Of a stretch of DNA of 64,000 bases, positions 33,733 to 46,200 are shown in pieces. Where the stretch lies: positions 62,001 to 126,000 of the forward strand of contig JABSSW010000015.1 of assembly GCA_018902385.1 (NCBI GenBank). Reading direction: 5' to 3'. The stretch comes from Physcia stellaris (Eukaryota > Ascomycota > Lecanoromycetes > Caliciales > Physciaceae). A program made the translations under genes and the position numbers. The notes beneath the pieces were generated by a model, which worked only from the letters and a program-made list of their open reading frames with translations, was not told the origin of the DNA and did no database searches. Numbering within the stretch: the first letter of the stretch is position 1; each line of letters starts with the position of its first letter.

Positions 33733-35639
33733 GATGAGTTGGCGTATCGTCAGCGGAAGCCCTTGTGTTTTGTCGGACGATTGGAGAGTGTGAGAAATAG
33801 AGCCCGGTACTTTGAGAGTTAAAGAGAACACTTATCCAGCTCGTTCGGCAATCTGATGTTGAGAAGTGATGGTGCATGCGGCGGCTCAAGCACGTATTTG
33901 GATACTCTACGTCTAAGCGAATAATGATGCTCTCAAGTTCATGAATGACAGTGAGGAGGTCTTAGGAATGTAATAGAACGAAATGGCAAAGGGCACCCTT
34001 GTGCTAAAGCAGAGGTAGGGACGTGTAAGTGCTGCCAGATAAAATCGGAAAGAGCAATGTACCTTCCAAGGGAAAGCTATCTTACTCTTTGTAGTTGGGC
34101 GCAGGGCTGAAAATGCTCTGGATAGGTACGGTAGGATGGAACTCATTATTACAGCTACACGAAGATCTACTACTCGGGAAAGTCACCTCAGTGTCATGGG
34201 CTCTTACGTGGGAGCTGACACAAGAAGCCAGCAAGTGGACTGCTCAAAACGCCATCTACGAATCCTCTGAGGACTATTATTGAAATGATGAATGGGGTCC
34301 ATTTGATGTTAATCGACAGAGAGGGAGTCTTGTTACTCTCTGCCGCCCTTGCGACCTATGACCACCCCTAATATCCATCCAGATTTGAATTAGCAGTATT
34401 TGCCGGCAAAGATCATGCTTTAAGCATAACTATAGCTGGGACGATGCGCCGATGGCTCCGATTGCGGAGCGATACGTACATAAGGAATTTGAGGGTATGT
34501 CTAAAGTTGTATCATGGAGTGACTCGCACGTGGGATCCATGACTTCATCAAAGAGTGAACCATGGTTGAGGAAACGGCAGCGCTACCGAGTACCAGGATG
34601 CATTTACCGTTTTTTTCAAGGCCCCACATGGAGCTCGCTGCGTGGGTTGCATACTTGTGCGCCACAACCGATGCTTCCTGCAGGAAAAACCTGGTGCCGT
34701 AAGTGATAAACATGCTTTAATGTGAATCTTGTGCGACCAGGTTTTGGAGAGTCCCTGGCATTCTCTCAGCGGACTATGTCGGTAGATTGACGGCTCGGAG
34801 AAAGAAAGCCGGGGAAGCAGACAAAGCTGACAGGAGACTGGGGAGACAGGTCCAATTGACTGGAATAGGCAATTGAGTAACGTGTTTCATGCAGGAAAAG
34901 CCTCCAACCCGAATGATTCAGCCCCGAGTTGGACATAAAGGAGAGAGTCTGGTTTGGATTACCTCCGGAGTACTAGAGCACTGCCGCACTGCCGCACTGC
35001 ACACCATCTGCAGGCCAATGCAAGCCTATGCTGGTGCGATAAGCGAGAATTGTGGCGCCGGCCTAGCATCGTCTCCTTGCTATTGGACGAAAAATTTCCG
35101 GAGCCTCATGCGAGACTGGGTTTGACGTGGGTGGATTGGCCAGAACGTATTCATACAACCTCGACGGACATGCAGGTGCACCAACGAGGCGCCAGGGTAT
35201 AATACAAGGCGTGTGCTATTTGAAGACTTCTCAAGAAATCCTCAGGGAGAAACACCGACGATCAATAACAATCGCGGTGGAGCATTTCAAGATGGTACAA
35301 GGTCTCGGTATGTAGTAGAAATCGTTGTCAGGATCGAGGCAATCATGTCTTCTCCGTGGAGCAGTAACGGTGACAATTATTGTAGAAGGATCATGATGAT
35401 GGGTCGCACCTGGCAATTGTTGTCGGAAGGCAGATGACTGTGATCTGAGAGCCGTTGCTTCCATAGTAGAAGAGGAATAGTCGGATTCTATAAAAGAGAG
35501 CTCCTCTTCTGTGTACTTTGAGGGACGAAACATGCACTGTTAGATTAGTAATTGTATTGAGCCTCCACTTTGGAAGAATCGTATCTTGTGATATTTCCAG
35601 ATTCCTCTGATCAACAATCCATACAGAGAACTTCGCCAT
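33733..35639. other. Mostly gene-free stretch
   Basis: About 1.9 kb with no strong gene. A three-unit run of an 8-base repeat (GCACTGCC) lies near 34979-35001. One small minus-strand frame (listed separately) is the only candidate gene. Confidence 0.45.
35231..35533 (-). CDS. Small hypothetical frame, doubtful
   Basis: A 100-residue frame with an ATG at 35533, beginning 'MFRPSKYTEEELSFIESDYS'. The first 35 residues look protein-like and the start lies 106 bases from the divergent velvet gene. The latter half may run into an intron. No family recognised. Confidence 0.25.
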   Translation of the reverse strand: MFRPSKYTEEELSFIESDYSSSTMEATALRSQSSAFRQQLPGATHHHDPSTIIVTVTAPRRRHDCLDPDNDFYYIPRPCTILKCSTAIVIDRRCFSLRIS

Positions 35640-36354
35640 ATGGCTCCCTCTCAGGCTTCTGCGGTTCTTTCTTCGCCAAACTCCAGGGGACCGTACAGTC
35701 TCGTAGTGACTGTCGAGCCTCCTGCAGTTGTACGTCCCGGAGGTGCATTTCCATGCCCTGTCGTAGTGACTTTACAACCGCATCACAATCGTGAGTCTTC
35801 GGTTAGCCCTGGAACGATTATAAGAGCTCGCTCATCCTATCTTGGCAGGGAATGTGCATGTCGAAACGTTGGAAGACAGCACGTCGTGGGCAGCCGCCTA
35901 CCTGGTTGCAAATGGGGCCGCCGCCGCAACCAACATGGACGGACCCCCAATGGCAGGTTGCAATACGCCATTGACTGGATCATTGTCAGATACACCCCAC
36001 TCACCTTCTGCTGAGAATTCACAGAACCCAGGCAGCAGGTTCTTTGTCTTCCGCAATCTTGCAATAAATGATCCTGGGACGTACAGGCTGAAGATATGTC
36101 TTTTTCGGATGGCACCTACCGATTCACCTGGTTCACTTGGATCGGCTCGCCACATACAAAGTGTGGTGACAAGAGAGATTTTGGTGACAAGGTCGACACC
36201 TGAAAGACCCGTCCGTGAGTGATTCATTTTCTTGAATCTCGACTCATGCTAAACGTGACGTGTTGCATGCTGACGTCTGTAAGCACCTCAAACTCATGAG
36301 CGGCTGGGAAGGCTTGTTGACATGGGTATCCTTCGGCCATCAGACGTCAGATGA
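35640..36354 (+). CDS. Velvet-domain regulator, short form
   Basis: Three exons, 35640-35790, 35849-36214 and 36284-36354, splice in phase to 195 residues. The velvet core is recognisable: 'YSLVVTVEPPAVVRPGGAF' at the start, and 'FFVFRNLAINDPGTYRLKICLFRM' followed by 'ARHIQSVVTREILVTRS' near the end. The last exon encodes 'THERLGRLVDMGIL', equivalent to the 'e..lL..L...Gv.i' tail seen in other velvet proteins. Velvet factors bind DNA through an NF-kappaB-like fold and couple development, light and secondary metabolism. With no extra domains it is nearest to VelC/VelB-like short members; I cannot say which. Confidence 0.82.
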
Positions 36355-37248
36355 GTGGGCCAAGCGCCGCGAACGGGGAAGCACAATGACGTCATGTGCG
36401 AGAGACAGGAGTTTTTTGCTCGTTCATGGGTTGGCGTTTTGATGATTGAAGAAGAACTCCGACGAAAGACTGGAAATTGTAAGAATACTTCTGCCTTCAG
36501 ATGGTCTGGCTCTTTAAGGAGCTTGACATACATGACATAGGATTACATACATAAGTCCGAGGGTGTTGCACGGTCCATTACGATTCTGTAAAGTACCTCC
36601 GTTCACAGGGAAAGCAAGCATCTCATCATTTTCGTAAGGAAAGGTATCAGGCCGTTGAATTGGGATGCCAAGGATATAAAGTGGTACAGCAGCTAACTAG
36701 CACATGAGAAGTTAGGCCGTCTGGGCATCCACGTGATATGGTATTGTGACCTTCTCAACGTCAACCGATGCTTTTACCAGGTACCCGAGGAACATGGAGC
36801 TGCCTTGCAGTGGCGAATGATAAATAGCCAACACGGGTCCTTGGTACAAAGGGCAAGGCTACGCAATACCCACCAATATCGTGTGTCTTCGCAAATTGCC
36901 TTCATATCTCCACCATGGTCCTGAGAGATCAGAAGTTTCGATTCTGCCTTGACAATGTCTAAAAGCTGTGCGAGGTAGAGCCTCTCCTCAATGTCTCAGA
37001 TCGAGTCATAATGCCCATCTGTCCCATGTGGCTTATGATTTGGTAGCCACGAGCCCCAAATCACGATACACGCCCCGAAGGTATAAGAACAACCTGCTCC
37101 TATTGTTGGCACCTGCTGGGGCTTGGATCCAGCTACCTTGACTTCATTCTCTCTCCTGCAATAATGCAGCAGTCTTCCCAAGGTATCTACTAATCATCAT
37201 CTCATTCGTTTCCCATTATCTCCTTGTTCTTCGAACCTCTTCCGCACA
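36355..37248. other. Intergenic stretch, nothing recognised
   Basis: About 890 bases between the velvet gene and the next small gene. No long frame, repeat or RNA gene recognised. The last 60 bases are C/T-rich, as in a leader. Confidence 0.5.
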
Positions 37249-37863
37249 ATGCCCTCCTTGAGAAGCCGCCATTCATGGCCCCAGCTACGGAGATCTCATC
37301 ATAGCTATGTGGACAAAGCCATCGATTCTGACCCCTTTGCGTACTTCGTGTCGCCAGATGAAGATCGTGTTGTCTACATCGAAGGGAACCTCACGGCTGG
37401 TATCAAGAGCAAATCCCGATCGCGGTCATTGCCACCTTTCCAGTCAAGAGGGCCGCGACTCCATCTCTCCATCTCCACCACGACCAGATCTCCCACTGCA
37501 AGGCTCAAGCGATGGATCGAGAGGATGGAACAACAATACTTTCACCTTAGCCACAAGGACACAGACGTGCCGGATCCGATAATAAAAATCGTCAAGCCAA
37601 AGCCACAACCCCCAGTCCCAAGAACGGAGCCCGTGATTATCCCCATATCTCCGCCAGTAAGAGGGAGGAGAGATGCAAGAACAGGCTCCGGACAGCGGCG
37701 CACCCCGAACAATGGCCGAACGCCTCCACGCCGACCACGGGTGTGGAGGGAGCCAAGCGCTGAGATATGGTCAGTGCCCGAGGAGGACGAGGACATAAGC
37801 TTTGGCCTAGGGATCACGGTGTCACGAAGTCCGAGGTCGGATCGTCAGCAATCGAGAAGTTGA
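37249..37863 (+). CDS. Small basic unknown protein
   Basis: A single-exon frame of 204 residues with a good start context (CACAATG) and C/T-rich leader. The N-terminal third has a structured-looking 'DPFAYFVSPDEDRVVYIEGN'. The rest is Arg/Pro/Ser-rich and probably disordered, with 'ARLKRWIERMEQQYFHL' as a likely helix. I do not recognise it. Length, start context and lack of stops make it a probable gene, perhaps lineage-specific. Confidence 0.55.
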   Translation: MPSLRSRHSWPQLRRSHHSYVDKAIDSDPFAYFVSPDEDRVVYIEGNLTAGIKSKSRSRSLPPFQSRGPRLHLSISTTTRSPTARLKRWIERMEQQYFHLSHKDTDVPDPIIKIVKPKPQPPVPRTEPVIIPISPPVRGRRDARTGSGQRRTPNNGRTPPRRPRVWREPSAEIWSVPEEDEDISFGLGITVSRSPRSDRQQSRS

Positions 37864-38552
37864 GGGCAGATGCGGAACCCAAGCAAGGGTCCCATGGGGA
37901 GTCCTGTGCTGTTAGCCCAAAGCCTGCTTCACGACTCTTGGCAATAAGTTTACCACCTTGGGCGGAGGACCGGATCCCTCTTCCCGCAGAGGATGAAAGT
38001 GGTGTAAGGCTTGTAGGATCTCTTCACCACTTCCGAGACATACGCCTAGCTTCAGCAGCTGTAGTCCACACTTGAATTCCTTGCTTCAGCCTACCAACTA
38101 GAATGAAGTCCGTTTTGGTCATCTTGGCGTTGGCTTGGCTGAGTGTGGAGATAATTTGCAGATATCAACCGATCTGGTAATGTTAAGGAGCTCGACCATG
38201 GGATCAGTATCGAGTTTGGACCGTGGGATGAGCTCGTTGGTCGTGGGAGTCTGAAGGGGTGCGTACGTCAGGTGGAGGGAGGATGGGCTAGACTATCCGT
38301 CACTCGTTTCTCTTGCTGTTTCCTTCCATGGTTTGCTACCAGATTTAGTATCTCTGCCGTAGCTAGTCAGTCGCTCTTTGCTGCTTTTATAGTTCAATAC
38401 TATTCAGCCCTTCCATTGTGCCTCAATCCCTTTCTTCCGCCTCTCGGTTCTCTCCAAACGACATTGGTCGGTGGTGTTGACCACTTGCAAGCGATATAGC
38501 GTTGTACTTTGTTCGTTGTTCTTGCTTCGCCATCCTTTCATTGATAGCATCC
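37864..38552. other. Intergenic stretch
   Basis: About 690 bases between convergent genes. A short open frame continues at 37767-38075 in another phase but overlaps the gene before it and shows no domain. Confidence 0.45.
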
Positions 38553-39272
38553 TCACAAATACTTTCTCCCCGCCGCCTGCACCCTGGCCCTAAACACCGG
38601 ACTCCCCAGCGCAGCCTCCATACCTTGGAACGGATTCATAGTCGCCTTAATCCACCCCTCAAAGACTTCCCAAAAGAACAACCTGATCGCCTCCTCCGTC
38701 TGTGGGCTCGTGGGATTATTCGCGATCGACCCGGCTCCGGAGGTGCTCCCTTTGACGGTGGATGAGGAAGAGTAAGTGGAGGAAGAAGACAGGGAGTTGA
38801 GCGGATTGGAAGTGTAGGGCGTGAAGGGCGGGTAGGAGCCCGGAGAGGGGGAGAAGGCGGGGGCGACGTTGGGGGGATGGGGGAGGTGGAGCAGCATGAA
38901 GCGGATGGAGGTTGGGGTGAGGAAGGTGGAGATGTGGGAGGTGGAGAATTGGTCGGTGCGTTTGAGATACCTGGTCATACGAGACAGGTCAGCCATTGGA
39001 CAGTCCACAAATGTAGATATGTGCGTGGCGGCGTTCATCATAGCAGCTGTCTACTGTCGGTGTGGGATAGATTAGGGAGCGCCATACATAGCGTTGTTAC
39101 TCCACCGCGCCTCGTCCACGATGTCGAGGCTACTATGTACGATAAACGGATTCATGGCTCGAGCCTCAGAGCTGAAGCGAGCGACGCCATCGCCGCCGGC
39201 TTTGGAGGTGCCGAATTCGAGCTCGAAGAGAGGCGCGTCGCGGGTGTTGATGATGGAGAAGTAGTAAGACAT
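38553..39272 (-). CDS. TRS20: TRAPP complex subunit Trs20 (sedlin)
   Basis: Two minus-strand exons, 39272-39088 and 38970-38553, give 200 residues. The start 'MSYYFSIINTRDAPLFELEFG' is the standard sedlin opening; the join reads 'NNAMYLKRTDQF'. A Ser/Pro-rich loop ('SSSSTYSSSSTVKGS') replaces the usual short loop, then 'TSPQTEEAIRLFFWEVFEGWIKATMNPF' and 'SPVFRARVQAAGRKYL' close the fold. Trs20 is a longin-like core subunit of TRAPP, the exchange factor for Ypt1/Rab1 in ER-Golgi transport and autophagy. It is divergent from mL60, with 262 bases between starts. Confidence 0.93.
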
Positions 39273-39534
39273 GAGTTCGACCTTTGGGGAGTTGGTGGTC
39301 AAGATCAGGTCTTCATGTAGCTATAAAGCAGTATCTCAGTTCCATGGTGAGCGTCCAATGCGTAACGCGAAGGTAGAATTGATGCTGCAAATTCAGGGTT
39401 CCCTCTCGGCTCACAGCACAGCTCTGATTGGCTGTCGCAAAGCTCTCTTCGTCCTCCCATCTTCACCACCACCAGATAATAGTACCAGGAATTTCGAGCT
39501 CATCCATTTACCTTCTCTCACCCTCAATTCTACC

Positions 39535-40225
39535 ATGTTCGGCCCCTTCCGCGCCTCCTCTCCGCTATTAGGTGGAAAACTCTGGTAACCCCCTCCCACC
39601 CTCTCCTCCAGCTGCACCAGCTAACAACCGCAGGAAAATTCCATGGCGCCTCTCGACCCCCCAGAAACGAAGACAGCGGAAACGTATGTCTCAGCTCCTC
39701 GCCCTCTCCTCTTCCTACTTCTCCTTCCACCTCTACAACATTCTAATATCTCCATCTCATATATCAGGGTTACGGATAATCGACACAACAATCAGCACAG
39801 TCGAATCCTCGCTCGCCAAAGCAGGCTACACGTCCAAGCCCATCGTGCGGTGGCGGGAAGAAATGCCGACGGAGGCGGAGATGGTGCCGAAGGATAAGTA
39901 TACGGTGTTTGATCGCAAGGAGAAGAAGTATCGGAAGTCTATTCGCAGTATGTGTATTCCTATTTGATGATCCTTGGAGACGGAGGTATGGTGGAGGGGA
40001 GAGAAGAAAGAGAGGCGCTTGGGGGCTGTCAGACGACTATGCACATGAAGTGAACGCAAAGGAGACGGGACGAGCCGATACAAGTGCTGCAAGTATGGAG
40101 AGCGTGTGTTTTGGGGGATGTGAGGAGGGGCGCTTCAGTGAGATAAGTAGGCTGACTTCTTTATGTGAGCAGAGGTACCGAAGTGGACACGGGTTAGTCA
40201 GAGGATCAATCCGCCCGGTTTCTAG
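39535..40225 (+). CDS. MRPL31: Mitochondrial ribosomal protein mL60 (MRPL31)
   Basis: Four exons: 39535-39584, 39634-39683, 39768-39947 and 40173-40225, all with GT...AG ends and matching phases. The joined start is 'MFGPFRASSPLLGGKLWKI' and then 'PWRLSTPQKRRQRKR'. The middle reads 'PIVRWREEMPTEAEMVPKDK' and the end 'KVPKWTRVSQRINPPGF'. This is the small, fungus-specific large-subunit mitoribosomal protein known as YmL31/mL60. The third intron is long for this window (225 bases). The protein needs no cleavable presequence in relatives. Confidence 0.92.
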
Positions 40226-40827
40226 TGAGAGAGAATGAGATTCGGGAAGAAGAAAAATGCTGTATATTAGAAGCATTCGGGGAAAGCTCAAGGGTACTCA
40301 TGTAGAGCAAGCATTGGGTGGCGTTGTATGGGTTAAGAATATCAGCGTATTACTTTCTATCTCCTGCTCAAGACCGCCATCTCCATAGCCTCCTGTTATG
40401 ATGTCACGAGACTGGTAGATGATGCTTGAAGACGATAATTAAATCCGTATCATTCTGAGCCTGGCTAAAGTAACTAGAATACCGATCGATGGGGGATATC
40501 TCGCCAAAAACGAAAAACACTAGAAAAAAGCGAATGTGAATCCCGCATGTACGTAAAGTGAGGTGGAGAAGATACAAGAACAGAGCTCCCGTCGCTAAGA
40601 AACGCTCAGAAGCTGCCAGGGGTACGAAGCAGCCCGAAGATAAAACCCCCATGGACGTACGATTACCGAAGATATCTCCCACCACGCCCGGAAAGTCGAG
40701 AGATGAAGTAAGAGCCATATCGTCATGCGCTATTCCACCACTTGTCGTCTCTTCTTCTTCCATTCCTACCTCCCCCGTTTATTAATACTATTATCAACAT
40801 TCTGCTTTCCCCTTGACGTTCGAATCT
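40226..40827. other. Convergent intergenic stretch
   Basis: 600 bases between the stops of mL60 and the Ala/Ser-rich gene. No gene or repeat seen; presumably the two trailers. Confidence 0.5.
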
Positions 40828-43800
40828 TTACAGCTCATCTTTGACTCTTCCGGTCGCAGCTGCCGCTGCGCTACTAACGCTACTCGCCATGCCCTCAACT
40901 CCCTCCATAACTTTCTGCGCAGCTTGAGTCGCACCGGCCGGCATTTCCGCCAACCTGGCCTTCGCGCTCGCCACAACAGCCGCCATTCTCGACGATGCAC
41001 TCTCTACAGCACCTTGCTGAGGCCCATAGACAGCCTCGCTGATCTTAGCCTGCGAAGCTTCCATTGCCGAACTCGCCGCCGCCAGGTTCTCCGCCATCAC
41101 GGAGCTGGCAGCAGCCATATTCTCAGACATGACAGACGTAACGGAAGCGTAGGCGTTGGCGGCCGCGCTGGTTACCGAATCGGTGGCTTTGACAGAAGTA
41201 CCGTAGACAGCGGCTGAGATGGCTGCATCAGCTGATGAGGCCATGGCGTCGAGAGCGTTGCCTATTGAGTCGAAGTAGCCTTCTTCATTGCCATAGATTG
41301 CTTCGCTAGCTTTGGATTGAATGGAAGAGTAAGAGCTTGCTGCTGCGGAAGTGGCTTTTTCGTAGGTTCCTTTGCTTGTGCCGTAGTATTGGATGCTAGC
41401 GGCTTCAATGGCAGCGTTGACGTTGTTACTGGCATCATTCAGGATGGCTTCGAGGGTTGCAGGGGGTGTGAAGTATGTTGAGACGACAGAGGACGCTGAG
41501 GCGTAGGCTTCGCTAGCGTAGCTAGAGGCAGAGGATGCAGCGCTTTGGTGGTAACCAGTATGGTAGGCCGAGCTGAGGCGGTCCATGACGCTCTCTGTGA
41601 AGTCAGGCTCTTTGCCTTTAACCAATTCGGAGAACAGAGCTTGTACAGCAGCAAATTGTTCCGCCGCAGAGTCGGTGGCTTGAGAAGCATATTCTCCCGC
41701 TTGGGAAATGACGGATTGAGAGAACGGAGTCGGGGCGCCGTACACCTGCTCACTGGCTTTGGAGACAAGAGCTTCCCAGTTCTCAGAAGCTTGACTGGCC
41801 ACGGATTCACTCCAAGGCGTCTCAGACCCTACAACAGCGGTACTAGCTGCTCTTGTTACAGAACCTACCCTGTCAGACGCCACCGAGGCGATAGACTCGG
41901 CTTTGCCCATGGGAGAACCGTATATACCCGTACTAGCCGCGGCCGATGCCGAAGAGAGGTGTAATGATGCGGCAGATACAATTGAGCTGTAGTGTGATGA
42001 TGCAGAATCTAACACAGATTGGGCCGGTGATTTGCTTGTAACTCCCGCCGCAGAGCTCGCAGAGCCGAGGACAGCTTGAAGGTTTTCAGATGCTTGAGCC
42101 ATGATGCTACTGTACGAGTCTTGAGCTGCATTCAGAAGGCTTTGATACGCTGGAGTTGGTGTACCGTACAGAGATTCGGAGGCTGCGCTAGCAAGACTTT
42201 CATAAACGGGCGTTGGTGTTCCATAAACAGCGCCAGAAGCAGCGTTTAGAAATTCCGAATAACGTTCGTGGGCCAGACCAATCGCTTCATAATATCTGCG
42301 CTGGCCGTCCATAAAATACTGTTGATGGACAGGGGTGGGTGTTGCGCCAACAGCCGTTTTGATGCTGGAATACTGAGCCGAAGCAGAATTGAGACTGTCC
42401 GCTAGACGCGAAGATGCCATGGAAGAAATAGACTCCATCACCCCCTGGCTTGGCCCGTACACAGCTTGGCTAGCGGCTTTGGTGGCGGAAGCATGCTTCT
42501 CGCTGGCCTGGCTTAAAACTTCTGCGTATCTCTGACTCGCCTTGGCGAAGTAGGCCTGGTAGCCAGACGCCGAAGTACCACCAGCGGCTGTTTTTGCAGC
42601 TTCCAACTGAGATGAGGCAACTGCTAGAGCATCTGAATACTTTTGATTAGCAATAGACACTGCTGATTGCTGGGGGCTTAATGAGGTTCCGTAAGCAGCA
42701 GTCGAAGCTGTTGCCAGTGCAGCCTGCATCCGCTTGCTAGCAGCTCCTAGGGAATCCGAGTACACGTTCTCTATTGAAGAGAGCATTTGCTCGTGGATTG
42801 CCTTCGGCGTACCGGAGATTTGCTTGGATGCAATTGACTTGGCGTGCTCGTAATGATCTTTGGCTCTGCTCGAAGCTTCCATATAAGCAGAGGATGCAGA
42901 TTGAGCAACCGGTGTTGGTGTCCCGTAGATGATGGACGACGCACTACAGACGATGAATTAGCATGGATGATGAGTAATGGTGTGTGTGGACAAACTCACG
43001 CTGCGACAGCTTCAGCATACTTGCCTGCGGCCACGCTAGTGACACTTTCAGCAGTACCTTGCTGTGTGCCGTATAGAACACTAGAAGCTGCGGCGAAAGC
43101 ACTAGAATATTGTTCGTTCGCAACAGATGACATGCTTTCAACCGAACCCTGTGTGCTCGATGGCTTCAACAAGGCTTCGCTGACGGCTCTCGTAATGTCG
43201 GCATATTTATCACCTGCCTGATCGACCATGCTCTGGATCTTCTCCGAGTATGTAGCGTCCTCATCAACCACATCATCAAGAATGGGCTTCCGTTCTCCCA
43301 CTTTTTGAGCCATAGCCCCAGCGAAGATTTTTGATGAAGCTTTGCTGGCGACAGAAGTCGCGCTTGAGCTTGCTGAATTTGCAGCACTAGAGACACTATC
43401 TGTGAGGTGAGTAGATGATCCAACAACACCGTCAGAAACCACCGAAGCAGCTGAGGATGCACTTTGGGAAACCTGCGAAGCTGCGGACTCGTAGACCGGT
43501 GTTGATCGACCTACAACAGCTTGGCTTGCATCTTTGGCTTTCTCAGCTACCACATCTTTTGCCGAGGAGAGATAGTCAGCACCTGGAGCTGAATTACCTG
43601 CGATAGAATCGCTGGCAGAGCTGCTGGCATCCGAAAACTTAGAGCTCATCTTATCAGCCACACCAGGTTCGGTACCAGCGACATGAGATGAGAGGCTCGA
43701 AGCAGCATTGGAGGCTGATTCTTTTGCCAATGAGGTCGCTGATTCGACGCTGCCCTGGGATGTACCGACTACCTGCTCGCTGGCTGAGCTGACTTTGTCC

Positions 43801-45681
43801 ATTATTTTTTGGCCTGCATTCGCAGCTTGGGGTGGGACGTATCTGGTGCTGAAATCGTCTGAAGAATCCAGCGCTTGAATCTTCCACTTGCCAACCTCTT
43901 TCAAGCGAGTGAGTTCTTTCGCAGTCGCTTCAGCAACAGCCATTCCTCTCGCCTCAACGTCGTTACCAGCCTCCTTAGCTTTGATTATCCCAGGATTTGT
44001 CTTTGCGACTGCTTCAACTTCTTTCGTCCACTCATCAAATGTCTTTTTGACCTCGTGATACTTTGACCAGTCCTTGTATGTTACACCGTCCATCCAAGCC
44101 CATCTCATACCAATCTCTTGGAGGCCAAGGTCACGAATGTTATCAAGGACGTCGAGTGTTGAGGTTGAAGCTGCGGAGACTAAGGAATCTGTTTTCTCGT
44201 CGTACTTCTCCTTCCATATTCGCAAAGCTTGAGCTTTTTCACGTATGACTAAACCAGCTTCTCTTGTAGCCTGCGATAGTTTTTCTTCCGCTCCTGCCAA
44301 GTGCTTTTCTTGAGGATTCTCCGGCAGGGCCTTGACGAGTTTTCTTATGGTCGATTGGAATTTGGCTAACTCGGAAGTCGAAGCTTCCTCGAGTTGTATA
44401 ATCAGTGCTTCGCCAACCGCCTGTGCTTGCTTCTCGATTTGACGGTCTGTTATTTTCTTAACCCGTTCTTCTAGATCTTCAGTTCCTTTGTCTGCCGCCT
44501 TTGCAAACTTCTCTTGCCAGTTTTTCAGATCGCTAGCAATTTTCTCCCTTGTCTGCTCCGGCGTGAGCGAAGCCTTGCCTGATGATGCTTCTGTGCTAGT
44601 GGAGGAAGTAGGGCTCAAGGAGGCCGCTGTTGGGGTGGCAGCTACTGACGATACTGACGCAACGCTGGACGAGGAGACTGCTGACTGAGAAGAGCTGTAA
44701 AAGTAATGAAATTAGCTGGAGTGAAGTTTCGCGACGCGGACTACTCGCTCATGGCGCTTACCTAGTTGCTTCTTCCATGACAGACTGCATCCTTCTCCCG
44801 TCTCTATATCTCCCCAGACGCTCGCGGATCCTCGCCAATTGTGGCTCCACATTCTTACCATATAGTATGCGCATCTGTGGCCATAGCGTCCGATTTAAAA
44901 ACGTATTGCCCGAGTTCCAAGCAGATTGGGCATAGGGAAGACCAACATCCAAAGCGATCCCATGTCCGACAGTGTATGCCTTTTGGGCGTAGGGAAGTGA
45001 GGCGGTATAAGCAGGCACAATGTGCTGATGATAGACATCTAGTATCTGATCGCGGCTTCTGAGGTAGTATGGTCCAATTGCACCCGAGACCTTGCTAATT
45101 TGTGGTGCTAGTGACGAATCATACTGCCTTCTAATCCGTAACTGGACTGCTTCAAGCTGTGGTCTGAGCGTCTTTTCCCATTGGTCTTGTCCGTACTTTT
45201 CTACCTGTTCAACACCTGGAGCGCCGTACTGCCTGTACTGCTTTGTGCCATACTCGACGGACGGACTGTACACCTGCTCATTCAGTTTGTCCACGTACGG
45301 ACGCGCTGTGGCGACATATGGGGCGGCGTAAATTTTATAGTAAGGTTCCACATACGGACTGACATAGCTCCTGACTGTCAGATAGGGCTTGCAGATCTGC
45401 GAAGATGTTGGACCGAGCTCGGTAGGGGACGTAGGGCAGCGGAATAGTGCTATGAACACCGTATACCAAACTAGCAGCCTAGGCGAGTGGAAGTGTTAGC
45501 GAATCGTTGCTTGTCTTTGACGCGAGAGGATGAATCATATGTACCTCGCGACGATGCTGAAGCTTCGGGCTACCAGCCCCCTCGATGAGGACTTTATTGC
45601 TTGAGGCTTTGCAATCACTCCGTTTGGCCGACCATTGTGCTCCGGGGCCTCTTTCGGTCTTCCGTTCGCATGCTTTGCCAT
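40828..45681 (-). CDS. Large Ala/Ser repeat membrane protein with C-terminal KDEL ('hoxa13-like')
   Basis: Minus-strand exons 45681-45545, 45478-44762, 44694-43000 and 42943-40828 join in phase to 1554 residues. The N-terminus is short and polar ('MAKHANGRPKEAPEHNGRP'). A membrane span follows at the first splice join ('RLLVWYTVFIALF'). Next comes a Tyr/Pro-rich part ('YVSPYVEPYYKIYAAPYVA', 'YGKNVEPQLARIRERLGRYRDGR') that in other ascomycetes is often labelled 'transcription factor hoxa13'. A coiled-coil region and then about 1000 residues of Ala/Ser-rich helical repeats follow, spaced by 'YGTPTP'-like elements. The last four residues are KDEL. A span plus KDEL predicts a type II protein with its repeat region in the ER lumen. 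No homeodomain is present. Confidence 0.85.
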
Positions 45682-46176
45682 GGCAGACTGTTCCACTCCA
45701 GCAGCAAGACGAAATTTGATGCAGGAGAGCAAGCTTGCCCTAGAGCGGCTGAAGTATTGGAATTGGTGCAGGTTGAAAAGGAATCTGTGAAGCCTCCACA
45801 GATTGAGGATCTATGAGAATCTACAAGTAGTGGGAGGTATTGCTCATGTTGGTGGTGGAAATCATTAATGTAAAAGATTCAGCAAGTGAGATCAAGACCG
45901 TCCAGAACAAGGAATTGGCCGATCCTCGATGAAACAAGCGAGCCAGGGTTGATGGGAAGATGATGTCGAATCACCCTCTCTTCACATCTACTTTTCCTGA
46001 CTCATTCGAAAAGCATTACAACCATTCACATGGATTTTCACGTGTTTGAACCACTGTTAACTTATGTACCCCGAACCAACATGCAAACTTCAACCTGCTT
46101 CCCATCACTGCTTCCCGTTGTCTCAGCTATTCAGACCCCTGGCTAGTTCGGCCAAGCCTTCATTTTCCGCCAGAGG

Positions 46177-46200
46177 GTCTGAGCCAAATAACGGGTAAAT
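46177..46200 (+). repeat. Left inverted terminal repeat of the AT-rich block
   Basis: Begins GTCTGAGCC and ends CGGGTAAAT. It pairs with 57867-57890 read in reverse complement; mismatches at positions 7, 11, 13 and 15 of 24. Confidence 0.6.

Noticed and set aside
34979-35001. Three GCACTGCC units as a regulatory array
   Set aside because: Too short and too common as slippage to support a function.
84-37863. Left part of the window as a secondary-metabolite cluster (monooxygenase, SDR, velvet factor)
   Set aside because: No synthase, transporter or pathway-specific regulator is present, and housekeeping genes lie between these genes.
40828-45681. Homeobox transcription factor label for the Ala/Ser-rich protein
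   Set aside because: No homeodomain or other DNA-binding motif is visible; membrane span and KDEL argue for the ER.
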